Origin: Bacteroidota bacterium
GTDB taxonomy: Bacteria > Bacteroidota > Bacteroidia > Chitinophagales > Chitinophagaceae
Assembly (NCBI GenBank): GCA_018268035.1
Contig: JAFDXI010000102.1
Coordinates: forward strand, 215,365 to 279,364
Reading direction: 5' to 3'
Length of the DNA: 64,000 nt
Shown here: positions 53,201 through 61,342 of the stretch, piece after piece
How the letters are laid out: every line of letters begins with the position of its first letter
Position numbering within the stretch: position 1 is the first letter of the stretch
Position numbers and translations under genes: made by a program
Notes under the pieces: model-generated
Seen by the model: the letters and a program-made list of their open reading frames with translations, nothing else
Told to the model about the DNA's origin: nothing
Database searches by the model: none

Positions 53201-53638
53201 TTAACTGAGCTATTTTCTGAAAGTAAATTAAAATCTTCTACCATTCTGACTGCAAACTGGTTTGCAAATACCATTTTTATTAATGATGGTAAGATGAATT
53301 TTAAACCTGTTCCAATGCCTGTTAATGCCCAACTTTCTCCCTATAAAACTGCAACAGTTGTCAATGCGAATAATGATAGCCTTCCCGATATTTTACTCGG
53401 AGGAAATTATTATGATAACAACATCCAGATGGGAAGATATGATGCAGATTTTGGAACAGTGTTGCTAAACCAGGGCCATGATAAATTTATTGCTGAAAAA
53501 TTAAATGGCCTTTCTGTGAAAGGACAAATCCGCTCTATCAAACCATTGAAACTGGCTAATGATAAACTGGCTTATGTGTTGGCAAGAAATAATGATAGTA
53601 CCATGGTCATAGATTTTAAAACTGACCCAGTCAAATAA
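50267..53638 (+). CDS. CRTAC1-like FG-GAP/VCBS repeat lipoprotein with ASPIC/UnbV domain (paralog 2)
   Basis: Up to 1123 residues. No ATG occurs near the N-terminus; the TTG at 50267 or a TTG near 50308 must be used, the latter giving a compact signal (LQWLAIIFLFCCSC) with a lipobox CCSC. The architecture repeats paralog 1: FG-GAP units (DFNNDGKVDLFF), an ASPIC/UnbV segment (HGFLSSAEVPVHIGL, IIIWPDNSY), and a second half beginning TSTEGPALAIGDINHDGLDDVF. It starts five bases after paralog 1, so the two are cotranscribed. It is predicted to be on the outer membrane with a binding role. Confidence 0.84.
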   Translation: MICFNQIPHQKNTLSLLQWLAIIFLFCCSCNQSNVGNPLFEVLSSKETGIDFINKLSPTNQFNVFHYMYFYNGAGVAAGDFNNDGKVDLFFASNQGQNKIYINTGNMHFKDVTAEAHIPNDGGWSTGVSVADVNNDGLLDIYVCRVGKYEILNSHNELLICKGINKDGVPYYADEAKQYGLDFSGFSTQAAFFDYDGDGDLDMYLLNHSIHQNGTFGPRALMLNTKSEVSGDRFYRNDNGHFTDVTNQVGINSSILGYGLGISVADVNMDGWPDIYIGNDFHEKDYLYINNHDGTFKEEDSNFFMHTSQYTMGVDVADVNNDALPDIVTMDMLPSDPYILKRSEGEDENDIFKLKIKYGYSYQYTRNNLQYNRGDGVFSEIGLYAGIAATDWSWSPLWIDFDNDGRKDLFISNGIPKRLNDIDYINYVSNDQMQMDIRLNNLNSKDMSLIDKFPEIKIPNRFYMNTGALSFNDIATSIKNDKPNFSNGAVSADFDGDGDLDIAVNNIDDVAMIYENKSNDNKSHDFIEINLKNAPHNTNAIGSKVIVFEKNDVRTYEKFPVHGFLSSAEVPVHIGLKHSNVDSVIIIWPDNSYQPFNWKADTGKIVTVNYKAGLPKFNYKELLKYSYNSSCPVENITTTTGLEYKHIENDFPEFDREPLIPHMTSTEGPALAIGDINHDGLDDVFIGACKRKVPAVFIQNKAGKFIRLKEPALERDSMYEDVDASWVDVNNDNHPDLVIASGGNEFYGNDSNLMPRVYMNDGKGNLTRKKDAFTNVYSTQSSIVAYDFNNDGFQDLFIGGRVASFHYGDKPRSYLLLNDGTGKFKDVTDIYAKGLANVGMVTNAVWCDIDKDGDKDLLLSLQWDGIVAFINDHGHFTKKYLSDKKGWWNFVYPCDIDGDGDIDLIAGNLGLNSRLKASEQQPVRMYINDFDDNGNKEQILTYYLDNKEIPFANKKELQKQMPSIKKKYLYAGDFAKASLTELFSESKLKSSTILTANWFANTIFINDGKMNFKPVPMPVNAQLSPYKTATVVNANNDSLPDILLGGNYYDNNIQMGRYDADFGTVLLNQGHDKFIAEKLNGLSVKGQIRSIKPLKLANDKLAYVLARNNDSTMVIDFKTDPVK

Positions 53639-53643
53639 TTTTT

Positions 53644-54555
53644 TTAATAAACCGGTGAATACATTTCACTAATCCATTTCGTTGTATCTTTTTCAATCGT
53701 CCTGTCTGTTATTAAATAAATAAATGGAATAGCCATTGCTGTCCTGTGGTGTTCAGGAAAATAATATTTCATCTGTGTCATGGCATTATGGATTGCATCT
53801 TCGCCTCCTCTCACTTCGCAAACCAAAAACCTGCCTTTAACCATTGTTACCATTGTGACTAATTTATTTTCCGCAACAATTTTATTGATTGGTAAACCCA
53901 CCATCAACCGAACAGAATCACCATTTAATTTTGTTATATTATACATCGGGTGATTTGTTTGTTTTGCACCATGCATGTTAGCATATTGTTGCAGTTGATT
54001 GATAAGCCCGTAAATTTCTTTTGTATCAGGATAATGATCAAGATTAGTTTTCGTGGTGATTACCAAAGTGTCTTTTGTCCTGGCTTCATACACATGCAGC
54101 CCATAGATATTATCATCATTTGATGCAAATATTTTAAGCTGATGCAATACACTGTCTAACGACTTTTTAAAAGCTACAGCTTCATTATATTTCTTGATTC
54201 TTGTAAATGGGTTATTACCGGCCTGAACATCAAACTTCCATTGTACAGCAATAGAGTCATCCACTATGCTAAACATTGAAATGGTAGATGTAATACTGTC
54301 GTTTCCATGATAAAAAATTAAATCAGTAGCAAGTGTTGAAGCATTGGATGCTGTTATCTTCCTGTTCATATTGCCAATAGTTCCTGGCATCCATTTTTTC
54401 AGTATTGTTTCATTGTTTGTACAACGGTAAACACCATTAATGGGCGCTTTAAAAGTAGTTAACACCGTTCCACTGATTGAGGAAGGTATAAAAATATAAA
54501 TGCAGGCAAACAGGATAAAAGTCAATGATAGTATGACAAGTAGAAATTTCTTCAT
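53644..54555 (-). CDS. SRPBCC plus GyrI-like effector-binding domain protein
   Basis: A 303-residue protein with an N-terminal hydrophobic anchor (about 5-22). The first domain (about 30-145) resembles SRPBCC/polyketide-cyclase-like proteins (TTFKAPINGVYRCTNNETILKKWMPG). The second (about 155-300) resembles the GyrI-like effector-binding domain (MVTMVKGRFLVCEVRGGEDAIHNAM). Similar two-domain proteins are frequent in Bacteroidota, with unknown ligands. It lies on the opposite strand, between FG-GAP paralogs 2 and 3, and interrupts the otherwise same-direction array. Confidence 0.65.
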   Translation of the reverse strand: MKKFLLVILSLTFILFACIYIFIPSSISGTVLTTFKAPINGVYRCTNNETILKKWMPGTIGNMNRKITASNASTLATDLIFYHGNDSITSTISMFSIVDDSIAVQWKFDVQAGNNPFTRIKKYNEAVAFKKSLDSVLHQLKIFASNDDNIYGLHVYEARTKDTLVITTKTNLDHYPDTKEIYGLINQLQQYANMHGAKQTNHPMYNITKLNGDSVRLMVGLPINKIVAENKLVTMVTMVKGRFLVCEVRGGEDAIHNAMTQMKYYFPEHHRTAMAIPFIYLITDRTIEKDTTKWISEMYSPVY

Positions 54556-54697
54556 GAAAACACAAAATACATTGCGATATTAATGCATTACTGTTTTTTT
54601 ATTTTAATATTTTATCTATGCGTGATTCTTTTAACTTTACTTTTCCTATGTTATAAAATATTGTTTCAAAAAATTGAACACTGCTGATAAATGAACT

Positions 54698-57600
54698 ATG
54701 CTTAACAGGATTGCCGGATTTATTTTGTTGCCTTACCTCGTGTTGTGTGCCTGTCATTCTCCTAAAGAAAAGGAAAAAGAAAATGCACTCTTTCAATTGT
54801 TGCCTGCATCTGAAACAGGAATAGATTTTTCCAATACTGTCACTGAAACAAAAGATTTTAATATTCTTACTTATCACAATTTTTATAATGGCGGTGGTGT
54901 GGCAATTGGCGATATCAACAACGATGGCAAACCAGATATTTATCTTTCATCTAACCAGCAACAGGGAAAATTATACCTCAACAAAGGCAACTGGAAATTT
55001 GAAGACATTACAGCACATTCAAAGATTATAAGCCATCATAAATGGCATACAGGTGTTGCAATGGTTGATATCAATGCTGATGGTTGGCTGGATATCTATA
55101 TCTGCAACAGTGGTAATTTGCCAGATGATGACAGGGCCAATGAACTCTGGATAAATCAACATGACGGCACATTCAGAGAAGAAGCACGTCAATATGGTTT
55201 GGATGATAAAGGGCCTTCCACTCAGGCAACATTTTTTGATTATGACCATGATGGCGATCTGGATTGTTTTGTGCTCAACAACAACCCTCAATCCATCAAC
55301 AGTTTTGGATATAACAGCCAATTGAGAAATATCAGGGATACAATTAATGGTGATCATTTATACAGGAATGATAATGGAAAATTTGTTGATGTAAGCATGC
55401 AGGCTGGTATTTACCAAAGTCCGATTGGTTTTGGGTTGGGTGTTACAGTTTCAGATTTGAATAATGATGGATGGGAAGATATATATGTATCAAATGATTT
55501 TTTTGAAAGAGATTATCTGTACATCAATCAGCATAACGGAACTTTTAAAGAAGAATTGGACAGTGCCATGCAACACAGCAGCCAGGGCTCTATGGGCTCT
55601 GATATTGCTGATATCAATAATGATGGTTATATGGATGTGTTTACAACTGAGATGTTACCAGAAAGTGATTACAGGTTAAAAACAAATATCAGGTTTGATG
55701 ATTATGATGTGCAGAATGAAAAACACCTGCAGGATTTTCATCACCAGCTTACAGCAAATTGTTTACAGTTGAACAATGAGGATGGAACGTTCAGCGAGAT
55801 TGCGCAGCTTGCTGGTATAGATGCAACTGGTTGGAGCTGGGGCGCTCTCAATTTTGATTTTGATAATGACGGATGGAAAGACATCTTTGTGAGCAATGGT
55901 TTATACCGTGATTTAACCGACCAGGACTTTCTTGCTTTTTCCGGTAGTATTGCCACCATGCAACAAATTGCAAATGGTACTATGAGTTGGAGGGACCTGC
56001 TGGATAAAATGCCATCTACACCCATTACCAATTATGCTTTTCTAAATCAACATAACCTGTTTTTTAAAAATGAATCTAACGCTTTGGGATTTTCGAAGGC
56101 GGGCTTTAGTAATGGTTCAGCTTATGGCGACCTCGATGGTGATGGCGACCTTGACCTTGTTGTCAATAATGTAAACATGCCTGCATTTATTTACAGGAAT
56201 ATGGCTTCGGAAAAACTTCATCATCATTACCTGAAAATAAAATTACAGGGCGATGATAAAAATACTTTTGGTTATGGATCAAGGGTTACAATTTTTACCA
56301 ATGGCTCAGAACAAAGCCTGGAACAACAACCTGGCAGGGGGTTTCAAAGCAGCGTCAATCCCGTATTGTTGTTCGGTTTGGATAGCAGTCAAACTATTGA
56401 CAGCCTTCTCATAAAATGGCCCAATAACAAAGTCCAAAAAATTACACAGTTAAAAGCTGATACCACAATAACATTATATCAAAAAAATGTCAGCCTCTTT
56501 TTTACGCCTGCATTCAACAACTATAAAAAATTATATACTGATGTGTGTACACAGTTCATCAAGAATGGCGCTACTCACAGGGAAAATGATTATATAGATT
56601 TTGATGATCAGCCTTTGTTGCCAAAAATGCTTTCAACAGAGGGGCCACGACTGGCAGTAGGTGATGTAAATGGTGATGGACTGGATGATTTTTTTATGGG
56701 AAGTTCTTTAGGTGATACTTCAAAAATTTTCATCCAGCAAAAAGATGGTTCATTCATATTGCATACAGAAGATGCATTTATAAAAGATAAAATTTGTGAA
56801 GATATTGGAGCTGCTTTTTTTGATGCAGATGGCGATGGTGACTCTGACCTGGTTGTAGCTTCAGGCGGCAACCAGGCACCACAAGGTTCACCTTATCTCA
56901 ATGTGCGTTTGTACATCAATGATGGTAAAGGAAATTTTACACGAAGCACTCAATTCCCATCGGTTTCAATCAATGCTTCCTGTGTACGCATCAATGATTT
57001 TAACAACGATGGCAGGCCGGATATTTTTGTTGGCGGCAGGTGTGTGCCGGGTAATTATGGTATCATCCCGCGTTGTGCATTATTTCAAAATGACGGCAAA
57101 GGTATTTTTACAGATGTTACCAATCAAACAGCGCCACAGCTTTTGAAATTGGGAATGGTGACAGATGCACAATGGACAGATTTGGATAATGATGGCATAA
57201 AAGAATTAATTGTAGCCGGAGACTGGATGCCGGTTGAAATATTAAAGTATGTGGACCATCAATTGAAAATTATAAAGACAATACCAAATTCTTCCGGCTG
57301 GTGGAATGCCATTACTGTGGCTGATGTCAACAATGATGGAAGACCTGATATCATTGGTGGAAATATGGGATTAAATTCAAGGATAAAACCTGATAGTCTT
57401 CATCCTGCAAAAATGTATGTTGGAGATTTTGCAGGCAACGGAAAAACATTGTGCATCCCATCATATTATAAAACTGATGGAAAATCTTATCCCTATTTTT
57501 TAAAAGATGATATCGAAAAGCAATTTCCTCAACTGAAGAAAAAGTTCCTGCATTATTCTGATTATGCAGGAAAAACTATGGAAGAAATTTTTACAAAAGA

Positions 57601-58009
57601 TGACCTGGAAAAAGCTTCAGTGTTAACTGTAACACAACCACAAACAATGATCTACCTCAACACAGGTAATTTTAATTTTAAAGAAATGTATTTGCCTGTA
57701 ATGGCTGAGTTGTCAACAGTAAACTGTATAACAGTTGCCGACATTAATAACGATGGCATCAAAGATATTTTTATGGCTGGTAATTTTTATGGTTTAAAAC
57801 CACAGGCAGGCAGGTTTGATGCAAGCTATGGAATCACTTTGGCAGGCTCTGAGACCGGCACTTTTACCTATATGGCTCCTGCGCAAAGCGGGTTGTTTGT
57901 TAATGGAGCTGCAAGGTGTATTGATACCATTCATGATGAACAAGGTAACACCATGTTTTTAGTATCTGTTAATAATGGTAAACTCTGTCTTTTCCGAAAA
58001 AATAAGTAA
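54698..58009 (+). CDS. CRTAC1-like FG-GAP/VCBS repeat lipoprotein with ASPIC/UnbV domain (paralog 3)
   Basis: An 1103-residue lipoprotein (LVLCAC lipobox, Cys near residue 18). FG-GAP units (DINNDGKPDIYL) precede an ASPIC/UnbV segment (GRGFQSSVNPVLLFGL, LLIKWPNNK), and a second half begins LSTEGPRLAVGDVNGDGLDDFF. Its overall plan and length equal paralogs 1 and 2, separated from them by a reverse-strand gene, so it has its own promoter. It is probably a surface protein related in function to the SusC/SusD pair. The substrate is unknown and no enzyme motif is visible. Confidence 0.85.
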   Translation: MLNRIAGFILLPYLVLCACHSPKEKEKENALFQLLPASETGIDFSNTVTETKDFNILTYHNFYNGGGVAIGDINNDGKPDIYLSSNQQQGKLYLNKGNWKFEDITAHSKIISHHKWHTGVAMVDINADGWLDIYICNSGNLPDDDRANELWINQHDGTFREEARQYGLDDKGPSTQATFFDYDHDGDLDCFVLNNNPQSINSFGYNSQLRNIRDTINGDHLYRNDNGKFVDVSMQAGIYQSPIGFGLGVTVSDLNNDGWEDIYVSNDFFERDYLYINQHNGTFKEELDSAMQHSSQGSMGSDIADINNDGYMDVFTTEMLPESDYRLKTNIRFDDYDVQNEKHLQDFHHQLTANCLQLNNEDGTFSEIAQLAGIDATGWSWGALNFDFDNDGWKDIFVSNGLYRDLTDQDFLAFSGSIATMQQIANGTMSWRDLLDKMPSTPITNYAFLNQHNLFFKNESNALGFSKAGFSNGSAYGDLDGDGDLDLVVNNVNMPAFIYRNMASEKLHHHYLKIKLQGDDKNTFGYGSRVTIFTNGSEQSLEQQPGRGFQSSVNPVLLFGLDSSQTIDSLLIKWPNNKVQKITQLKADTTITLYQKNVSLFFTPAFNNYKKLYTDVCTQFIKNGATHRENDYIDFDDQPLLPKMLSTEGPRLAVGDVNGDGLDDFFMGSSLGDTSKIFIQQKDGSFILHTEDAFIKDKICEDIGAAFFDADGDGDSDLVVASGGNQAPQGSPYLNVRLYINDGKGNFTRSTQFPSVSINASCVRINDFNNDGRPDIFVGGRCVPGNYGIIPRCALFQNDGKGIFTDVTNQTAPQLLKLGMVTDAQWTDLDNDGIKELIVAGDWMPVEILKYVDHQLKIIKTIPNSSGWWNAITVADVNNDGRPDIIGGNMGLNSRIKPDSLHPAKMYVGDFAGNGKTLCIPSYYKTDGKSYPYFLKDDIEKQFPQLKKKFLHYSDYAGKTMEEIFTKDDLEKASVLTVTQPQTMIYLNTGNFNFKEMYLPVMAELSTVNCITVADINNDGIKDIFMAGNFYGLKPQAGRFDASYGITLAGSETGTFTYMAPAQSGLFVNGAARCIDTIHDEQGNTMFLVSVNNGKLCLFRKNK

Positions 58010-58021
58010 GAAAATATCCTC

Positions 58022-58029
58022 TATATTTG
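58022..58029 (+). promoter_or_regulatory. -7 promoter element upstream of the HMA protein gene
   Basis: TATATTTG matches the Bacteroidota -7 consensus and lies 20 bases before the ATG at 58050. No clear TTTG lies 19-21 bases upstream. It suggests independent transcription of the small gene. Confidence 0.45.
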
Positions 58030-58049
58030 CCGCTCAAAAATCAAAATCT

Positions 58050-58400
58050 ATGAAGATAAAATATCTTTTAAGTGCAGCCTTCACATTATGTGCTGCAAAT
58101 CTCATTGCACAAACGAAATCTGATTCAGTAAAAGTATGGGGCAACTGTGATGAATGTAAAGCCAAGATTGAAAATGCTGCTACCACTGCAGGTGCAACAA
58201 GCGCCAACTGGAGCGATGAAACTTACATGCTCGTTGTAAATTATGATGCTGCTAAAACCAATGTGATGGATATTGAAAAATCTGTCGCTGCTGTTGGTTA
58301 TGATACACAAGATGTAAAAGCAACAGAAGCTGCATACAAGAAATTGCCCAAATGTTGCCAGTATAAAAGAGATGCAGTTACCGAAGTGAAAGAAGATTAA
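58050..58400 (+). CDS. Periplasmic heavy-metal-associated (HMA) domain protein
   Basis: 116 residues from the ATG at 58050; an in-frame start further up lies inside the preceding gene and before the -7 element. The signal peptide ends near ...ANLIAQ (residue 21). An HMA-like ferredoxin fold follows, with VKVWGNCDECKAKIENAA giving the C-x-x-C metal motif C33/C36, and a Cys pair in KLPKCCQYK near the C-terminus. It may bind Cu(I) or Zn(II) in the periplasm. No transporter or sensor is adjacent, so the pathway is open. Confidence 0.8.
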   Translation: MKIKYLLSAAFTLCAANLIAQTKSDSVKVWGNCDECKAKIENAATTAGATSANWSDETYMLVVNYDAAKTNVMDIEKSVAAVGYDTQDVKATEAAYKKLPKCCQYKRDAVTEVKED

Positions 58401-58420
58401 TTTTCAAATAGCTTATTTTT

Positions 58421-58458
58421 GAAAGTTGCAGGGGTATTCCTTGCAACTTTCTTTTTTT
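58421..58458 (+). terminator. Rho-independent terminator after the HMA gene
   Basis: GAAAGTTGCA (58421-58430) pairs with TGCAACTTTC (58442-58451) around an 11-base loop, followed by seven T. It is 20 bases past the stop codon. Confidence 0.85.
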
Positions 58459-58489
58459 TAAAACAGTATTTTTCTTATAGAATTAATTG

Positions 58490-61021
58490 ATGAATACAAT
58501 GAAGTATAAATCTCCTGTATTGATTTTTATCCTTGCATCTTTTTTAGTTTTTAACTGGCAACTCAAAGCACAGACACCACCTATTTATAACAGCGCAAAA
58601 ATTTTTCAGCAGTTAAAAAAATTAAATGTACTGGGTAGTGTTTTATATATTGCTGCGCACCCTGATGATGAAAATACCAGGTTGCTTGCATACTTTGCCA
58701 ATGATGGATTGTACAGGACAGGTTATATGAGTCTGACACGGGGTGATGGTGGGCAGAATTTAATCGGTGATGAACAGGGAATAGATTTGGGTTTAATTAG
58801 AACTCAGGAACTATTAGCTGCAAGAAGGGTTGATGGCGCTGAACAATTTTTCAGTAGAGCTTATGATTTTGGATTTTCTAAAACTTCTGATGAAACATTA
58901 AAAATCTGGAACCGTAATAAAATATTAAGCGATGTGGTTTGGGTAATTCGTAAGTTCAGGCCCGATGTGATTATCACCCGTTTTCCCGGTGATGAAAGAG
59001 CAGGCCATGGGCACCACCAGGCTTCTGAAATACTGGCGCTGGAAGCATTTTCTGCAGCAGCAGATCCAAAAAAATTTCCAGAGCAGTTTCATTATGGTGT
59101 AGAACCCTGGCAGGCAAAAAGAATTTTATGGAACACATTTAATTTTGGTGGCAACAATACTACCAGCAACGATCAGTTTAAAATGGATATTGGTGGATAC
59201 AATCCTTTGCTTGGTGAAAGTTATGGTGAGATTGCTGCTAAAAGCAGGAGCAATCACAGGACGCAGGGCTTTGGTTCAGGAGCACAACGCGGTTCTTCAT
59301 TTGAATATTTTACATTGCTTGCAGGCCAACCGGTAATACATGATTTGTTAGATGGTGTTGATACAAGCTGGGGCAGGGTAGCAGGTTCTGCAACTGTTCA
59401 GCAAAAAATAAATGATGTAATAAAAAACTTTCAGTTTGAACATCCTGAGCATTCTGTTGATGCATTGGTTGATGTATATAAAGCCATTGAACAATTGCCT
59501 GATGGTTATTGGAAAAAGAGGAAAGCCAACGAGGTGAAGCAACTCATCATTGAATGTGATGGCATTTTTGCTGAAGCTACAACACGCAATGAATTTGCAG
59601 TGAAACAACAAAATTTTGATGTCAATTTTTTTGTTGATAAAAGACTTAACGGGAATGTAGTGTTGAAAAATGTACAATTGCTGCACATGGATTCAACAAT
59701 CAATATACCACTTGCTACCAATGCAAATTTTGCTTTTACCAGGAGTTTTTATGTTGATGCCGTCACGCTTGTATCACAACCTTATTGGCTGGAGAAAGGA
59801 CTTGATGGTATTGGTAGCTTTGATGTTACCAACCAACAGTTGATTGGCAAAGCACAAAACGATGCGGCATATAGTGCATCATTTACTTTCACAGTTGATG
59901 GCACTGATATAACTATTCAGAAACCTGTGCAGTATAAATTCACCAATCCTGCAAGAGGAGAATTGTATGAGCCATTTATTGTGATTAACCCTTTGAGTAT
60001 TTCATTACAACCTTCAGTAGTTTTAACTGATGTCATTCAAAACAACAAACCGTTGAAAGAAGTTGAAGTGCATGCACAGATAAAATCATTTATCACTTCA
60101 CCAAAAACTATAACAAAGTTGTTTTTTGTGCAGGGCAATGATACAAGTTTGATAAAAGATACTATCATTGATCTGGTCAATAACCAATCGTATGATTTCA
60201 GGTTTCCCTTATCAAAATATTATCACAAAGGACAAGGTGATCCTTCTGTTGCAGTAGAAATTAAAAATGGTAAAGACGAAGAGGTTTACAACGGTGATCT
60301 GCACACTATTCAGTATGATCATATACCGCATATACATTATTATGCAACTGATAAAATACATGTAGTGAGTGAAGAAGTAAATACGTTGGGAAAACATATT
60401 GGTTATATCAATGGCGCTGGTGATAAAGTGCCTCAAAGCCTGGAGCAGATGGGCTATGATGTTACAGTTTTATCAGAGCAGGATATAACACCTGCAACAT
60501 TAAAGCAGTTTGATGCTATCATTACCGGTGTGCGGGCTTACAATGTGCATGAATGGCTGAATGAAAAATACAATGTGTTGATGGAATATGTGCATAACGG
60601 TGGCAACATGATTGTGCAGTATAATACCAACAATTATATTGGTTCTATACAAAAAGATATAGGCCCATATAAATTCACGATCAGCCGCACAAGGGTTACT
60701 GATGAAAATGCGCCGGTGCATATTTTGTTGCCTGAAAATCCTGCATTGAACTATCCGAATAAAATTACTGCTGCTGATTTTGATAATTGGATCCAGGAAA
60801 GAAGTACTTATCATGCAGAACAATTAGATAAGCATTATGATGCACCGCTTGGCATGCATGATGATGATGAAAAGGAGAGCAATGGCGCTTTGATTATTGC
60901 AAAATATGGCAAAGGCAATTTTGTTTATGCAGGCATTGTATTTTTCAGGGAATTACCAGCAGGTGTAGATGGCGCATACAGGTTAATGGCAAATTTGATT
61001 GCATTGCCACAAAACAAGTGA
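58490..61021 (+). CDS. Large secreted PIG-L family deacetylase with GATase1-like C-terminus
   Basis: About 843 residues from the ATG at 58490 (a TTG directly before it is also possible, and an ATG at 58499). A signal peptide ends near ...LKAQ. The PIG-L/LmbE domain (about 45-300) carries the zinc motif AAHPDDENTR and a second His motif GHGHHQASEI. The middle is beta-sandwich-like, and the C-terminal part (about 640-840) resembles a class I GATase fold (VTVLSEQDITP, FDAIITGVRAYN). PIG-L enzymes remove N-acetyl groups from amino sugars. Large forms like this are common in Bacteroidota; the substrate could be an extracellular GlcNAc-bearing glycoconjugate. Confidence 0.85.
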   Translation: MNTMKYKSPVLIFILASFLVFNWQLKAQTPPIYNSAKIFQQLKKLNVLGSVLYIAAHPDDENTRLLAYFANDGLYRTGYMSLTRGDGGQNLIGDEQGIDLGLIRTQELLAARRVDGAEQFFSRAYDFGFSKTSDETLKIWNRNKILSDVVWVIRKFRPDVIITRFPGDERAGHGHHQASEILALEAFSAAADPKKFPEQFHYGVEPWQAKRILWNTFNFGGNNTTSNDQFKMDIGGYNPLLGESYGEIAAKSRSNHRTQGFGSGAQRGSSFEYFTLLAGQPVIHDLLDGVDTSWGRVAGSATVQQKINDVIKNFQFEHPEHSVDALVDVYKAIEQLPDGYWKKRKANEVKQLIIECDGIFAEATTRNEFAVKQQNFDVNFFVDKRLNGNVVLKNVQLLHMDSTINIPLATNANFAFTRSFYVDAVTLVSQPYWLEKGLDGIGSFDVTNQQLIGKAQNDAAYSASFTFTVDGTDITIQKPVQYKFTNPARGELYEPFIVINPLSISLQPSVVLTDVIQNNKPLKEVEVHAQIKSFITSPKTITKLFFVQGNDTSLIKDTIIDLVNNQSYDFRFPLSKYYHKGQGDPSVAVEIKNGKDEEVYNGDLHTIQYDHIPHIHYYATDKIHVVSEEVNTLGKHIGYINGAGDKVPQSLEQMGYDVTVLSEQDITPATLKQFDAIITGVRAYNVHEWLNEKYNVLMEYVHNGGNMIVQYNTNNYIGSIQKDIGPYKFTISRTRVTDENAPVHILLPENPALNYPNKITAADFDNWIQERSTYHAEQLDKHYDAPLGMHDDDEKESNGALIIAKYGKGNFVYAGIVFFRELPAGVDGAYRLMANLIALPQNK

Positions 61022-61086
61022 TGGCTTAACCGCACAGGATTTGATGAAAGTATATTTTAAAACTTGTAAATAATTCTACCATATTC

Positions 61087-61236
61087 ATGCATCCACGCAG
61101 AAGAATTTCTATTTTTTTATTAATCGCTATAGGTGTTGCAATTGGATTTGCAATCAAGAATGTAAAGATTGGATTAATTGTTGGCCTTGTTATTGGTTTA
61201 TTAGCAGGTGGCCTGGCTAATAAGGGAAAAGAATAA
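61087..61236 (+). CDS. 49-residue membrane peptide
   Basis: A short frame that begins MHPRRRISIFLLIAIGVAIG and ends LANKGKE. A basic N-terminus is followed by two hydrophobic stretches (about 7-23 and 28-45) around a short KNVK loop; the second has a Gly-rich zipper. Codon usage and the clean position between the PIG-L gene and a strong terminator make it a believable gene. It would be a small inner-membrane hairpin protein. I do not recognise a family. Confidence 0.6.
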   Translation: MHPRRRISIFLLIAIGVAIGFAIKNVKIGLIVGLVIGLLAGGLANKGKE

Positions 61237-61253
61237 CAAATTCACCAATTAAA

Positions 61254-61295
61254 AAGTGGCTATCCCAACATTTTCAGGACAGCCACTTATTTTTT
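61254..61295. terminator. Terminator between convergent genes
   Basis: AAGTGGCT (starting 61254) pairs with AGCCACTT (ending 61288), extended by TCC/GGA around the loop, followed by a T run on the plus strand. It ends the small membrane-peptide transcript and may also serve the convergent repeat-protein gene. Confidence 0.75.
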
Positions 61296-61342
61296 CACAG
61301 GTTCAAGAAATAAATATCATGATGATAAAATGATTTTCTTTC

